From an uncultured Eubacterium sp. (GTDB lineage Bacteria > Bacillota > Clostridia > Lachnospirales > Lachnospiraceae): DNA of 64,000 bases. Positions 1 through 8,424 of this stretch are shown piece after piece. The notes beneath the pieces were generated by a model, which was not told where the DNA came from, did not search any database, and saw only the letters and a program-made list of their open reading frames with translations. The DNA lies in assembly GCA_910579075.1 (NCBI GenBank), contig CAJTSV010000001.1, positions 1-64,000 of the forward strand, read 5' to 3'. A program made the position numbers and the translations under genes. Each line of letters starts with the position of its first letter. Position 1 is the stretch's first letter.

Positions 1-541
1 CAATCTGCTGGAGTATCAGATTATGGATGGATTCCACAATCCCATATTTCCTGCATGGCACATAAACATTGATATCACCCAGCTGTTTTGCCTGATTATC
101 AGCCTGAAAGCCCGTGAATGTGACAACTTTTGCACCTGCTTTTTTTGCAGCTGTAATCGCATTGATAATGTTCGGCGAGTTTCCAGAGCTGCTGATTGCA
201 ACTGCCAGATCTTCCTGGCGGATTAAAAATTCCAGCGGCTTTGAAAAAATATATTCATATCCATAATCATTTCCCATACAGGTTGTGACAGCGTTGTCAT
301 ACAGGCTGTATGTATTCATTCCGCCATTTTTCATAAAATCTGCCGTCATATGGCTGGCAATAGCTGAACTTCCGCCATTGCCAAAGAAAAACAGCCTGGA
401 CTGCTTTCTCTTATGCTCTGTAAATACTTGTATCAGCAGTTGAATTCCTTCTTCATAATCCCCGCATTTGCCAGCCGTTCCCTGCCAGATTTCTGTATTT
501 TCCAGTTTCATAAATAATTCATTGATATACTCATTTTTCAT
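1..541 (-). CDS. SIS-domain phosphosugar isomerase, GmhA-like (3' part cut by window edge)
   Basis: The start codon is at 541 and 180 codons are visible before the window edge. A GNGGSSAIASH phosphosugar-binding loop and a later SSSGNSPN loop are typical of SIS-fold isomerases of the sedoheptulose-7-phosphate isomerase (GmhA) type. GmhA makes D-glycero-D-manno-heptose 7-phosphate, the first step of ADP- or GDP-heptose synthesis. The gene begins 30 bp after the second flagellin gene with no terminator between them, so it is probably co-transcribed. The other heptose genes would lie to the left, outside the window. The SIS fold is certain; the exact substrate is inferred. Confidence 0.8.
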   Translation of the reverse strand, partial: MKNEYINELFMKLENTEIWQGTAGKCGDYEEGIQLLIQVFTEHKRKQSRLFFFGNGGSSAIASHMTADFMKNGGMNTYSLYDNAVTTCMGNDYGYEYIFSKPLEFLIRQEDLAVAISSSGNSPNIINAITAAKKAGAKVVTFTGFQADNQAKQLGDINVYVPCRKYGIVESIHNLILQQI

Positions 542-571
542 GTCATTCCTGCAGCCTTTCATTCTTTAACA

Positions 572-2314
572 TTACGTTAACAGGCGCAGCATCCTCTCCG
601 GATGCTGATTGGCCTGTGCCAGAACAGACATCCCCGCCTGCAGCAGAATATTCTGTATCTGATATTTCACAATCTCATCTGCCATATCCGTGTCCCGGAT
701 ATTACTTTCCGCAGCCTGTGTATTCTCGGCCGTCTGAAGCGCATTTGCATAAGCATGTTCTAAACGGTTCTGCCACGCACCAAGTCCAGACCGTTCATTA
801 TTTAAATAGGCAAGCGCATAGTCTGCCATCATCATAGCCCTTCCGGCATCCTGTTCTGTCTGGACAGATAAATAGGAAAGATTTAAGGTATTACAATTTA
901 TGCTTGGCAGCGTAATAACCACAGCATCTCCGCTTCTGAAGCCGGTCTGTATATGAAGCTCTTTCGGCTTTTCTGTCTCAGCAGGCTTTCCTGGCTGGGT
1001 CAGATTCGGGTCATACGAAAACACTCCTGAATTAAAAAGTCCATATTCCGGAAAAAATGGTGACACAAAAGAACCCCTGTCATACGCCGTCGAAATTATC
1101 ATCAGCCTGCCTGTCGGCCTGCCATTTGCATCAATCTCAGCTGCAAAATCCGACAAATGCCCCATTGGCTTTGCAGAATGGATATACTGTCCTGTACCGC
1201 TAATCTGATATTTGTCATGGTTTTTTCCAAAATAACGGTTATCCCCCAAAACATTCACTATCTTTTTAATCAAGTCATTTCCATTTGTTATACCGCTGAT
1301 GTCAACCGTATAAGTATAATGTCCGATACCAACCATATTATAGCCATCACCCGCGCCGCCTTTGTCGACAAATTCAACACTATAGCGCTTATCACAATGT
1401 GTACATGTTGAATAAAAACCGTTTCCGGCCAGTTCTTTTATATTCCCTGCATTGACCCCGCTGAAATCCAGAAATGCAGATGCATATTTGTACGAAATAT
1501 GTTCATATCTGACAGATGCCGTATATTTTTGTCCATTCGCGTCTGTAATTGTAACCTGTTCTGTCTGTCCGTCTTTTTTATTCAGTGTGTCTGTCCCTTC
1601 CACACTTTGGGAAAGGCCAAACATATCCTGCTGTAAAACAGGATTTCCAGCTATATAAGTATAACCAGATTTAGCATCTGTCACAAAACTCGTTACTGCA
1701 CTGCCATCCTGGGCTGTAATGGATGTGCAAACCATTTTCCAGCTCATAATTTCAGTTTTATCTGACAAATTCCCCATTGATGTTGTCCCGCTGCTCTGTA
1801 TAATCCATTGGGGCAGGCCACCTTTGATATAATATCCCGGCGGAAGCGGAACCCCTCCCGGTCCAATCCCATCTATGAATGCCTCTCCCTTTCCTCCAGC
1901 CAGAACCCGGGTGTTATTAAAATATGTCTTATTATGAATACTGTTTATTTCCCGCAGAAGGCTGTCCACTTCCTGCTGCATGCTTTCACGGTCCCCCGGC
2001 GTGTAAGTTCCATTTGCAGCCTGAATACTCAGCTCTTTGATACGATGAATGATATCGCTGATTTCAGCCATGGCCCCATCTGCTGCCTGAATCAAAGAAA
2101 TCCCATCCTGAATATTGCGCGAAGCCTGATTAAGGCCCCGCACCTGATAACGCATTTTTTCAGAAATTGACAAACCGGCTGCATCATCAGCCGCACGGTT
2201 AATGCGATAGCCTGATGATAATTTTTCCATTGACTTTTGGTTTTTTTTCTGATTAATATCCGTCTGCCTGACTGCCGCCAGTGCAAGCATATTATGGTTA
2301 ATAGAAGAAATCAT
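572..2314 (-). CDS. Flagellin, long variant with a large central domain
   Basis: A 580-residue flagellin. The N-terminal D0/D1 region (about residues 1-150, with SSGYRINRAADDAAGLSISE) and C-terminal D1/D0 region (about 480-580, with RDTDMADEIVKYQ and LAQANQ) match the major flagellin at 37.4 kb. The middle 330 residues are unrelated to it and should form surface-exposed outer domains. They contain a CTHC motif at residues 304-307, unusual because flagellins rarely carry cysteine. The gene has a purine-rich ribosome binding site and a consensus sigma-A promoter upstream. Its place directly after the phosphoramidate-type genes suggests it may be the glycoprotein they decorate. Confidence 0.95.
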   Translation of the reverse strand: MISSINHNMLALAAVRQTDINQKKNQKSMEKLSSGYRINRAADDAAGLSISEKMRYQVRGLNQASRNIQDGISLIQAADGAMAEISDIIHRIKELSIQAANGTYTPGDRESMQQEVDSLLREINSIHNKTYFNNTRVLAGGKGEAFIDGIGPGGVPLPPGYYIKGGLPQWIIQSSGTTSMGNLSDKTEIMSWKMVCTSITAQDGSAVTSFVTDAKSGYTYIAGNPVLQQDMFGLSQSVEGTDTLNKKDGQTEQVTITDANGQKYTASVRYEHISYKYASAFLDFSGVNAGNIKELAGNGFYSTCTHCDKRYSVEFVDKGGAGDGYNMVGIGHYTYTVDISGITNGNDLIKKIVNVLGDNRYFGKNHDKYQISGTGQYIHSAKPMGHLSDFAAEIDANGRPTGRLMIISTAYDRGSFVSPFFPEYGLFNSGVFSYDPNLTQPGKPAETEKPKELHIQTGFRSGDAVVITLPSINCNTLNLSYLSVQTEQDAGRAMMMADYALAYLNNERSGLGAWQNRLEHAYANALQTAENTQAAESNIRDTDMADEIVKYQIQNILLQAGMSVLAQANQHPERMLRLLT

Positions 2315-2386
2315 ATTCCTGCCCTCTCCCTGCCGTGTCTATACCCCCGTATACCACCCTGCTTAATTAATAGTAAATTAGTAGGA

Positions 2387-2415
2387 ATTATATATGCTTA
2401 AGGCAGAAATGTCAA
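2387..2415 (-). promoter_or_regulatory. Consensus sigma-A promoter of the second flagellin
   Basis: On the minus strand TTGACA (2415-2410) and TATAAT (2392-2387) are separated by exactly 17 bp, a perfect housekeeping promoter about 75 bp upstream of the flagellin start. No sigma-28-like element was seen here. The leader also carries a TATAC-GGGG-GTATA hairpin and AGGGA/AGGAA stretches next to the start codon that could be CsrA sites. Confidence 0.85.
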
Positions 2416-2488
2416 TGTTCTTCTATCAAATGCTTACAAATTTACCAAATCCAAGGCAGACCCTTTACATGGCTTCTTTATTCAGAAT

Positions 2489-3268
2489 TCAGCGTAACTC
2501 TGATTCCACCACCTTTAAGTCCTCACCATCATCTATTTCAAACCACCCACGCTGAATATGGACAGCCCGCAGCCGATACCCCTCATCAATAAGTCCCTGC
2601 AGCAGGTCTGTCATATACATCTTTTCATAATTCCGGTCCGTTCTCCAAAGCAGCTCCCCCTGTCTGCTTCTTCGCTCTGCTTCTGCACTCAATGCCAGCA
2701 ATGCACGGAGTCCGTTTCCCCTAAAACGCATCAGTCCGATATACTGGGCCTGTATATTTGCAATATCGGTCGTTTTCTGTCCGATTTCAAGCAGATAGCT
2801 GTCTGCATCAAATAAAAGCGTTTCTGCGTCATCCAGCGGATTTTCACAGCGCTTTGACCAGTATGCATGCCAGCCATCATCAACAATGACAGACATATCG
2901 TCTTGTGCATCCAGTATTTTCTGAAATACAGCCTTTTCATATATAATATCACCATAAGAAATAATGACATCGTCTTCTGCCTGCATCCGTTCTGCTGCAC
3001 ACATCAGCGAACAGACCATATTCGTCGACTCATATGCTTCGTTTTTTATAAAATGAATTCCTGTATTTTGAAACCTGTCCGCCAGCACATCACTGCGGTA
3101 ACCTGTTACTATTGTAATATCCTTATCCTGAATGCCGCAGGCATGCATGGTGTCCAGCTGGCGCTCTATAATGCTTTTCCCGTTTACCTCTACCATGCAT
3201 TTTGGCCTGTCATCTGTAAGCGGCCGCAGCCGCGTACCCTGTCCGGCTGCCAGTATAATGATTTTCAT
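2489..3268 (-). CDS. Cytidylyltransferase of the Cj1416 / LicC type (probable CDP-L-glutamine synthase)
   Basis: This 259-residue nucleotidyltransferase begins with the glycine-rich signature AAGQGTRLRPLTDDRPKCMV and has YESTNMVCSL and SYGDIIYE, a GD-type metal site. The fold is shared by LicC-type enzymes, but the neighbours point elsewhere. A CysC-like kinase and a class I amidotransferase-like hydrolase lie directly upstream, the trio found as Cj1416-Cj1415-Cj1417 in the C. jejuni capsule locus. There Cj1416 joins CTP and L-glutamine phosphate to give CDP-L-glutamine. A second, more typical LicC exists at 9.7 kb, which argues that this copy has a different substrate. The fold is seen; the substrate is inferred from context. 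Confidence 0.75.
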   Translation of the reverse strand: MKIIILAAGQGTRLRPLTDDRPKCMVEVNGKSIIERQLDTMHACGIQDKDITIVTGYRSDVLADRFQNTGIHFIKNEAYESTNMVCSLMCAAERMQAEDDVIISYGDIIYEKAVFQKILDAQDDMSVIVDDGWHAYWSKRCENPLDDAETLLFDADSYLLEIGQKTTDIANIQAQYIGLMRFRGNGLRALLALSAEAERRSRQGELLWRTDRNYEKMYMTDLLQGLIDEGYRLRAVHIQRGWFEIDDGEDLKVVESELR

Positions 3269-3384
3269 TTTGCGTATCTCCCTTTCCCAATATATCTATT
3301 TTTGAACAAAAACAGGACGATGCAATTCCACTGCTATCGCTGGCAGGATTGCTGACGCCCTGTTTCAAATACCGCAAAAAAGCA

Positions 3385-3909
3385 TTACTCAGCAGGCAAA
3401 TCCGGTACAAATGCTTCTATCAGCTTTTTCACCTGTTCCTGCGGTGTCCATGTTCCGTCATTATATAAAACAAAATCCGGGCTTACAGGTTCTTCCACAT
3501 CTACATGAATGCCAGCCACTTCCGTCTGCTTTTCCTTCGTATTGCCGCTGTACAGCCCTTTCTGGTCCCTTTTTTGCAGTGTGTCCATAGACACCTTCAC
3601 ATAAATTTCCCGGTAACTGCCGATATTATTTCGATTCCACTCCCGGACACTGTCAAACATCGAAACGGTGCAGCATACGACATTCATGCCTTGTTCTTCA
3701 AGCATTGCACAGAGCCTGGAATAGCACATCGCACACTTTCTGCGTTCCTCTTTCGAATAGCCAAAGCAGCCCCCAAATACATTTCGCAAGGCATCTCCAT
3801 CCAGAAAAACGGTATTTGCGTATTTTTCTTTCAGTTTTTTATAAAACAATTTTCCGATTGTAGTCTTCCCGGCACCCGAAAGACCGGTTATCCAATATAC
3901 TGTACTCAT
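3385..3909 (-). CDS. APS-kinase-like nucleotide 3'-kinase of the Cj1415 type (probable cytidine diphosphoramidate kinase)
   Basis: A 174-residue kinase with a Walker A loop GLSGAGKTT (residues 9-17) and an LDGDALRNVFG motif as in CysC-family adenylylsulfate kinases. The later KRDQKGLYS segment and SMFDSVREWNRNN differ from sulfate-assimilation CysC but resemble Cj1415 of C. jejuni as I recall it. Cj1415 phosphorylates the ribose 3'-OH of cytidine diphosphoramidate. No ATP sulfurylase or PAPS-using gene is nearby. The gene lies between the hydrolase and the cytidylyltransferase on the same strand with gaps of about 110 bp. Confidence 0.75.
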   Translation of the reverse strand: MSTVYWITGLSGAGKTTIGKLFYKKLKEKYANTVFLDGDALRNVFGGCFGYSKEERRKCAMCYSRLCAMLEEQGMNVVCCTVSMFDSVREWNRNNIGSYREIYVKVSMDTLQKRDQKGLYSGNTKEKQTEVAGIHVDVEEPVSPDFVLYNDGTWTPQEQVKKLIEAFVPDLPAE

Positions 3910-4020
3910 AACCTATCCGCCTTCTATGGCTATTTTCTTTTTTATTAATTATCTTTTTCTATAAAATAACTTCTCTTTAGCCTGTTTCCTGTCTTAAAAA
4001 TATACAGTTTTAAATATTCC

Positions 4021-4662
4021 TTATTTGTCATGCATCACCCTGTTAAACAGTTTCTTTATCCGCTGGATATCTGCATCACAAAATGGATTTTCGCGTTCAG
4101 GATGCCACATCGTGCCCAAAATATGCTTCTCCCTGCAGCAGACAGCTTCTATCACGCCATCTTCTGCCCGTGCCAGCACTTCCAGCGGCGGCTGTACGGA
4201 AAAACATGCCTGGTTATGAAAGCTGTTTACTTCCATAGACCCTGCTTCGCCTGCCACTTTATGCCGCACTGCCACATGTCCTGTAACGTTTTCCAGCCGG
4301 CATCCAAAATAGTCTGCAATTACCTGCATTCCCCTGCAAAAGCCATACACTGGAATCTCCTGTTTCAAGGCAAAATCAAGCATATTCATTTCCAGGTCAT
4401 CCCTCTCAGGGGCGTTCCCGCCATACTTTGCCAGGCTGTTTCCGCCAGTCAGGACAATGCCTTCCACCTGCCAGTACATCAGCATTTCTTTTGCTATACT
4501 CCAGATATTCGGCACAGGTACCGGCAGATAGCCGCATGCCGCAAGAAACCCTGGTATATTCTGGTCTGCACAGTCCCGGCGTTCTCCATAGCTTTCTGCA
4601 ATTTCTACCCTCTGCGTATACAAAACCGTTTTTATTCTGCTTCTGTTCATAAAAATACCCAT
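4021..4662 (-). CDS. Class I amidotransferase-like gamma-glutamyl hydrolase of the Cj1417 type
   Basis: A 213-residue single-domain protein of the peptidase C26 / class I amidotransferase fold. GIVLTGGNSL is followed by the nucleophile elbow GFCRGMQ (Cys109), and MWHPERE supplies His187 and Glu189 of the triad. It also has EVNSFHN. There is no synthetase domain, so it probably hydrolyses a gamma-glutamyl substrate rather than channelling ammonia. In C. jejuni, Cj1417 cleaves CDP-L-glutamine to cytidine diphosphoramidate and glutamate. It starts 11 bp after the preceding gene; an internal start at 4650 is also possible. The class is certain; the specific substrate is inferred from the neighbours. 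Confidence 0.75.
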   Translation of the reverse strand: MGIFMNRSRIKTVLYTQRVEIAESYGERRDCADQNIPGFLAACGYLPVPVPNIWSIAKEMLMYWQVEGIVLTGGNSLAKYGGNAPERDDLEMNMLDFALKQEIPVYGFCRGMQVIADYFGCRLENVTGHVAVRHKVAGEAGSMEVNSFHNQACFSVQPPLEVLARAEDGVIEAVCCREKHILGTMWHPERENPFCDADIQRIKKLFNRVMHDK

Positions 4663-4673
4663 TCCTGTACTGG

Positions 4674-5996
4674 CTACACCAGCTCTACATCCTGCAGCAT
4701 AATCGGTTTCCCCGTAACCTGATACAGTTCTACCAGGGAACTCTGGTCTCCATAATAAGCATCTGATAATGCAATTGCCCGGTGTAAATCCGGTGTATCA
4801 TCATAAATACCCCAATCCCCTGCTTTGTATTCCCGGACAATTTCCTGATACTGTTCCAGCAGCTCCGGCCGCATTGCCACACATGCAGCCTCACTTAACG
4901 GGTGAGGCCGCCACAGCAGCACGATATCTTCTCTGTCTTTTATCTGGCCAAATACTGATTTCAGCTTTACCAGCAGCTGTTCTTCCCCATTCAGCAGCTG
5001 ATTGACACTGGTATTATATAGCAGTACTTTTTTCCAGCTGCCATCTGGCTTCAAAATTTTGGCCAGCCAGTCATCCGGGATGCTGACATTTTCCCTCGTC
5101 GTAAGCAGTACTTTATCAAACTTTGGAGAACCGAGCGCCATAAACTTTTCTTCTGCATTTCCAAACTGGCCCCGGCAGCCATTTTCTTCCTCAAATTTAT
5201 GAAACTGCTGGATATAAATCTCTCTTATTTTTTCTGACTGCAGAATAACTTTATCCGCATAAAGAGTGCCCGGCAGTACGCAGAAATGCTCTGCTACCGT
5301 ATCATTTACACAGACAAAATAAGGGATATATACCAGCTTTTCGGTATTATCTTTTATTTTTTGTGCATAAAAATCAGGATGAACCGTTGTCACAATATTC
5401 ATATTATCATATGGATTGTGAATAAATATCATGTCGGGATGCCTTGCTTCCAAATCATAATCTTTCCAGTCTGTAACAGGCACATATTCCGGGAACTCAC
5501 TGCCCTCATAATGCATCCTGGACATCGTTCCATCTGGATTTTTGTCAAAATATGGAATCGGAATTACATATGCATCACAGTCTTTATCTTCTTTTGCCGC
5601 CATCCAGACACTTTCCAGGCTGTCCCACATCGATGCCTTATATGGCAGAAATACCGCTTCCATTTTTTCAGCCGGATGATTTTGTGCATATTTTTTTACG
5701 TCGGCCAGATACTGGCCGAGCTGCATGCAGACTGCCCCGCCTTTATATTCATCTATTTGTACAGAATACTGGTAAAGAGCTTCACAATAATCTTCCAGCC
5801 TCCGGATAACAGCGCACCCCTCTGGTTCCTTTTCATCGATGGAATTGCCAATCCAGATGGCATCTTCCTGGCACTGCATCAAAAGCTTCTGTGCGTCTTC
5901 ATATTTTTCTTTTAAAACAGCCTGCTCTATCTGTCTGTGCCTGTCTGTGATTTGCTCTGTTTTTTTCAGGATTTTCCGCCTGACATATTTTCTCAT
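4674..5996 (-). CDS. CDP-glycerol glycerophosphotransferase-family / GT-B-like transferase
   Basis: A 440-residue soluble protein. About 100 helical residues precede a segment with LPYKASMWDSLESVWMAA and IFIHNPYDN. The C-terminal half carries LLWRPHPLSE and DDTPDLHRAIALSDAYYGD, the pattern of the CDP-glycerol:poly(glycerophosphate) transferase family and related GT-B enzymes. No membrane segment is visible. It overlaps the preceding small gene by 4 bp (ATGA) and is followed 11 bp later by the Cj1417-like gene. A family that uses CDP-linked donors is a reasonable candidate to transfer the group made by this operon, but that is inference. Confidence 0.65.
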   Translation of the reverse strand: MRKYVRRKILKKTEQITDRHRQIEQAVLKEKYEDAQKLLMQCQEDAIWIGNSIDEKEPEGCAVIRRLEDYCEALYQYSVQIDEYKGGAVCMQLGQYLADVKKYAQNHPAEKMEAVFLPYKASMWDSLESVWMAAKEDKDCDAYVIPIPYFDKNPDGTMSRMHYEGSEFPEYVPVTDWKDYDLEARHPDMIFIHNPYDNMNIVTTVHPDFYAQKIKDNTEKLVYIPYFVCVNDTVAEHFCVLPGTLYADKVILQSEKIREIYIQQFHKFEEENGCRGQFGNAEEKFMALGSPKFDKVLLTTRENVSIPDDWLAKILKPDGSWKKVLLYNTSVNQLLNGEEQLLVKLKSVFGQIKDREDIVLLWRPHPLSEAACVAMRPELLEQYQEIVREYKAGDWGIYDDTPDLHRAIALSDAYYGDQSSLVELYQVTGKPIMLQDVELV

Positions 5997-6244
5997 AACG
6001 AGCCTGTCTTTTCTGTCTCAGGTGCATCCACTGCCAGTCTGGAAAGCTTATCCATATATGTTTTTATTATCTTTTCTGACTGTTTTACCATCATGTCTTT
6101 GTCAAATGTCTCTACGATAAGTTTATTCTCTGTTCCATTGTCGTTTAATGTAATTTCTGAATATCTTAAAATGTCCTGTCCGGTTATACTGCTGCTGGCA
6201 GCTTCTGTCTGGTCGTCAGTTTTAATAAATGTTTTATCCATCAT
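5993..6244 (-). CDS. Small hypothetical protein, first gene of the phosphoramidate-type operon
   Basis: An 83-residue hydrophilic protein that I do not recognise. It has no signal peptide, membrane segment or clear motif. It is believable as a gene because its stop overlaps the start of the downstream 440-residue transferase by 4 bp and an AGGAG lies upstream of a double ATG start (6244 or 6241). A -10/-35 pair is found about 60-90 bp upstream. It may be a small partner or chaperone; no function is assigned. Confidence 0.55.
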   Translation of the reverse strand: MMDKTFIKTDDQTEAASSSITGQDILRYSEITLNDNGTENKLIVETFDKDMMVKQSEKIIKTYMDKLSRLAVDAPETEKTGSL

Positions 6245-6304
6245 ATTTCTATATAGCTCCTTTTCTTATGAAATACATAATGATTCGTAAATGTAACTGA
6301 TTTT

Positions 6305-6333
6305 ATCTTAATACAGAAAGGTATATTATTCAA
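6305..6333 (-). promoter_or_regulatory. Putative sigma-A promoter of the left-end operon
   Basis: On the minus strand TTGAAT (6333-6328), a 17-bp spacer and TAAGAT (6310-6305) stand upstream of the small gene at 6244. The stretch 6334-6445 between the two divergent promoters holds 9-bp inverted repeats TATCCGATG (6384-6392) and CATCGGATA (6420-6428), a possible operator. Confidence 0.45.
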
Positions 6334-6445
6334 GAAGTTTTTCGGTTTCTAACTATATTAAATCTATATTATTATGCTGGCAGTATCCGATGTCCAGCTC
6401 AGATTAATCATTTTTGCAGCATCGGATAAATTTTGCTTTTATACC

Positions 6446-6474
6446 TTGTTTTTCACATACCTGTCATATAAAAT
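6446..6474 (+). promoter_or_regulatory. Putative sigma-A promoter of the AAA-ATPase-like gene
   Basis: TTGTTT (6446-6451), a 17-bp spacer and TAAAAT (6469-6474) precede the plus-strand gene at 6514, with a GGAG at the expected distance from its ATG. Confidence 0.45.
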
Positions 6475-6513
6475 ATAGAAATATCCTGCCAGCATTACTA
6501 CGGAGATGTTATT

Positions 6514-8222
6514 ATGGCAAGAACGGCAGCCATCGGCATACAGGATTTTGAACAGCTGATTCAAAATCATTATTTCTATATAGATAAAACTCATTTTATA
6601 CAGGAATGGTGGGAAAGCGGAGACAGCGTGACTTTGATTACACGTCCAAGACGATTTGGAAAAACACTGGCTATGAGCATGCTGGAAAAATTTTTTTCTG
6701 TTTCCTATAAAGACCGCGGGGATTTATTTCAAAATCTTCACATATGGGAAAATCCCAAATACAGAAATCTGCAGGGAAGTTATCCTGTTATATTTTTAAG
6801 CTTTGCAGATGTCAAGGAAACCTCTTTTATTCAGGCCAGGAAAAAAATCTGCCGGATTTTAAAATATGTCTATAAGCAGTTTCGATTTCTGCTGGACAGC
6901 GATTTACTGGATGAATATGAAAAGGAAGATTTTCGCAGCATATCGGTAACCATGGAAGACAACGAGGCATCCTATGCTTTAAAAACACTGTCTGAATATC
7001 TTTTTCGTTATTACAATAAGAAAGTAATCATTCTGCTGGACGAATATAATACCCCGATGCAGGAGGCCTTTCTTAATGGATATTGGGAAGAACTTTCAGC
7101 ATTTACAAGAAACCTTTTAAGCGCTGCATTTAAAAACAATTCTTACCTGGAACGGAGAATGATGACTGGCATTACAAGAATCAGCAAGGAATCTATTTTT
7201 TCTGATTTGAATAATCTGACAGTTGTAACATCGGTTTCCGATGCATATGCAGACTGTTTTGGCTTTACAGAAACAGAAGTATTTCAGTCACTCCGTGAAT
7301 TTGGACTTTCTGATAAAAAACAGGAAGTCAAAGACTGGTATAACGGGTTTACTTTTGGAGCAGTTTCCGTTATTTACAATCCATGGTCTGTGCTCCATTA
7401 TCTGAAAACCGAAAACCGGTACTTACTGGGCAAATACCAGTTCTAATGCACTGGCTGGCAAGCTGATTCAGGAAGGCAGCCGGAATTTAAAACAGGAATT
7501 TGAGGTTCTGCTTTCCGGGAAACCGCTGGTTACAGAAATTGATGAACAGATTATTTATCATCAGCTGCCAAACAAAAAAATGCTATCTGGAGCCTGCTCT
7601 TAACCAGCGGTTATTTAAAAATCCTTGCTGTTGAAACTTCTGAACAGACTGGAAGAAAGCATTACAGCCTGTCCCTGACAAATAAAGAAATCCAGATTAT
7701 ATTTGAAGATATTATCCATGACTGGTTCTCAGAATCCGATGATGACTACAACGACTTTATAAAAGCGCTTCTTTCCAGAGATATTGCCGCAATGAATGCT
7801 TATATGAACAAAATCGCCATGGCATCGTTCCGTTATTTTGATACTGGCAGAAATCCTTCCAGGGAGGAACCGGAACGCTTTTATCATGGATTTGTTCTTG
7901 GTCTGATGGTAGAGCTTTCCGGGAGATATGTACTTACCTCAAACCGTGAAAGCGGCTTTGGCAGATATGATGTTCTGCTGGAACCAAAGCAGCCTGGTGA
8001 TGATGGCATTATACTGGAATTTAAAGTACAGGATTGGAGAACGAAAAGCAGCTGTCTGATACTGTGCGGAACGCGCTGGAACAGATAGAAAGACAGAAAT
8101 ATGAAACAGTTCTTGCTGAGAAAGGCATTCCAAAAGAGCATATTCGGAAATATGGGTTTGCTTTTTGCGGGAAAAGGGTGCTGATTGGGGATGCTGCTTC
8201 TAAACAGGATAAAAATCTGTAA
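6514..8222 (+). pseudogene. AAA-ATPase-like / PD-(D/E)XK nuclease family gene, broken by three frameshifts
   Basis: The only clear plus-strand gene. The N-terminal 310 codons match the AAA-ATPase-like family often fused to a PD-(D/E)XK nuclease domain: FYIDKTHFIQEW, a P-loop-like TRPRRFGKT, and LLDEYNTPMQEA as Walker B. The C-terminal pieces give the nuclease part (GFGRYDVLLEP, IILEFKV, then KYGFAFCGKRVLIGD). Reading frame is lost near 7420, at an A7 run at 7574-7580 where one more A would restore it, and near 8035. All pieces lie in family order, so the gene was once whole. These proteins are multicopy in clostridia and of uncertain function. It interrupts a minus-strand landscape and may be a recent insertion. 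Confidence 0.8.
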
Positions 8223-8231
8223 ATATAATCT

Positions 8232-8266
8232 GGGAGAGGCGTCCAGGAAAATGTCCGCCCTCTCCC
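8232..8266. terminator. Weak hairpin after the AAA-ATPase-like pseudogene
   Basis: GGGAGAGGCG and CGCCCTCTCCC can pair across a 14-nt loop with one bulge. There is no clear T-run, so terminator function is uncertain. The rest of 8223-8424 shows no gene. Confidence 0.3.
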
Positions 8267-8424
8267 TCTCTCATTTATAGTTACGAGGTTTTTCACAGTG
8301 TCAATTTCATTGATAAAATCCTGTCATGGCAGAGAACCTGCACCGACGGGATTTTGAATATCCCATACATCAATCTGCTGAACCCTGTGCCAGAAAAGCA
8401 ACTGTTACCTATCTTTATCATTTT

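Noticed and set aside
2489..3268. A second phosphocholine cytidylyltransferase
   Set aside because: The fold fits, but a more typical LicC with its kinase is present at 9.7-11.4 kb, and this gene keeps company with Cj1415- and Cj1417-like genes.
3385..3909. Sulfate assimilation (CysC) as the role of the APS-kinase-like gene
   Set aside because: No ATP sulfurylase, PAPS reductase or sulfotransferase is nearby, and the two neighbours match the phosphoramidate pathway. It remains possible but less likely.
616..5915. Plus-strand open frames across the left-end operon
   Set aside because: They are antisense to clear minus-strand genes and show no motif or ribosome binding site.
6384..6428. Sigma-28 promoter from the TATCCGATG/CATCGGATA repeats
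   Set aside because: They resemble the -10 core but lack TCCGATA(T/A) in the right context and a TAAA at 15 bp; listed only as a possible operator.
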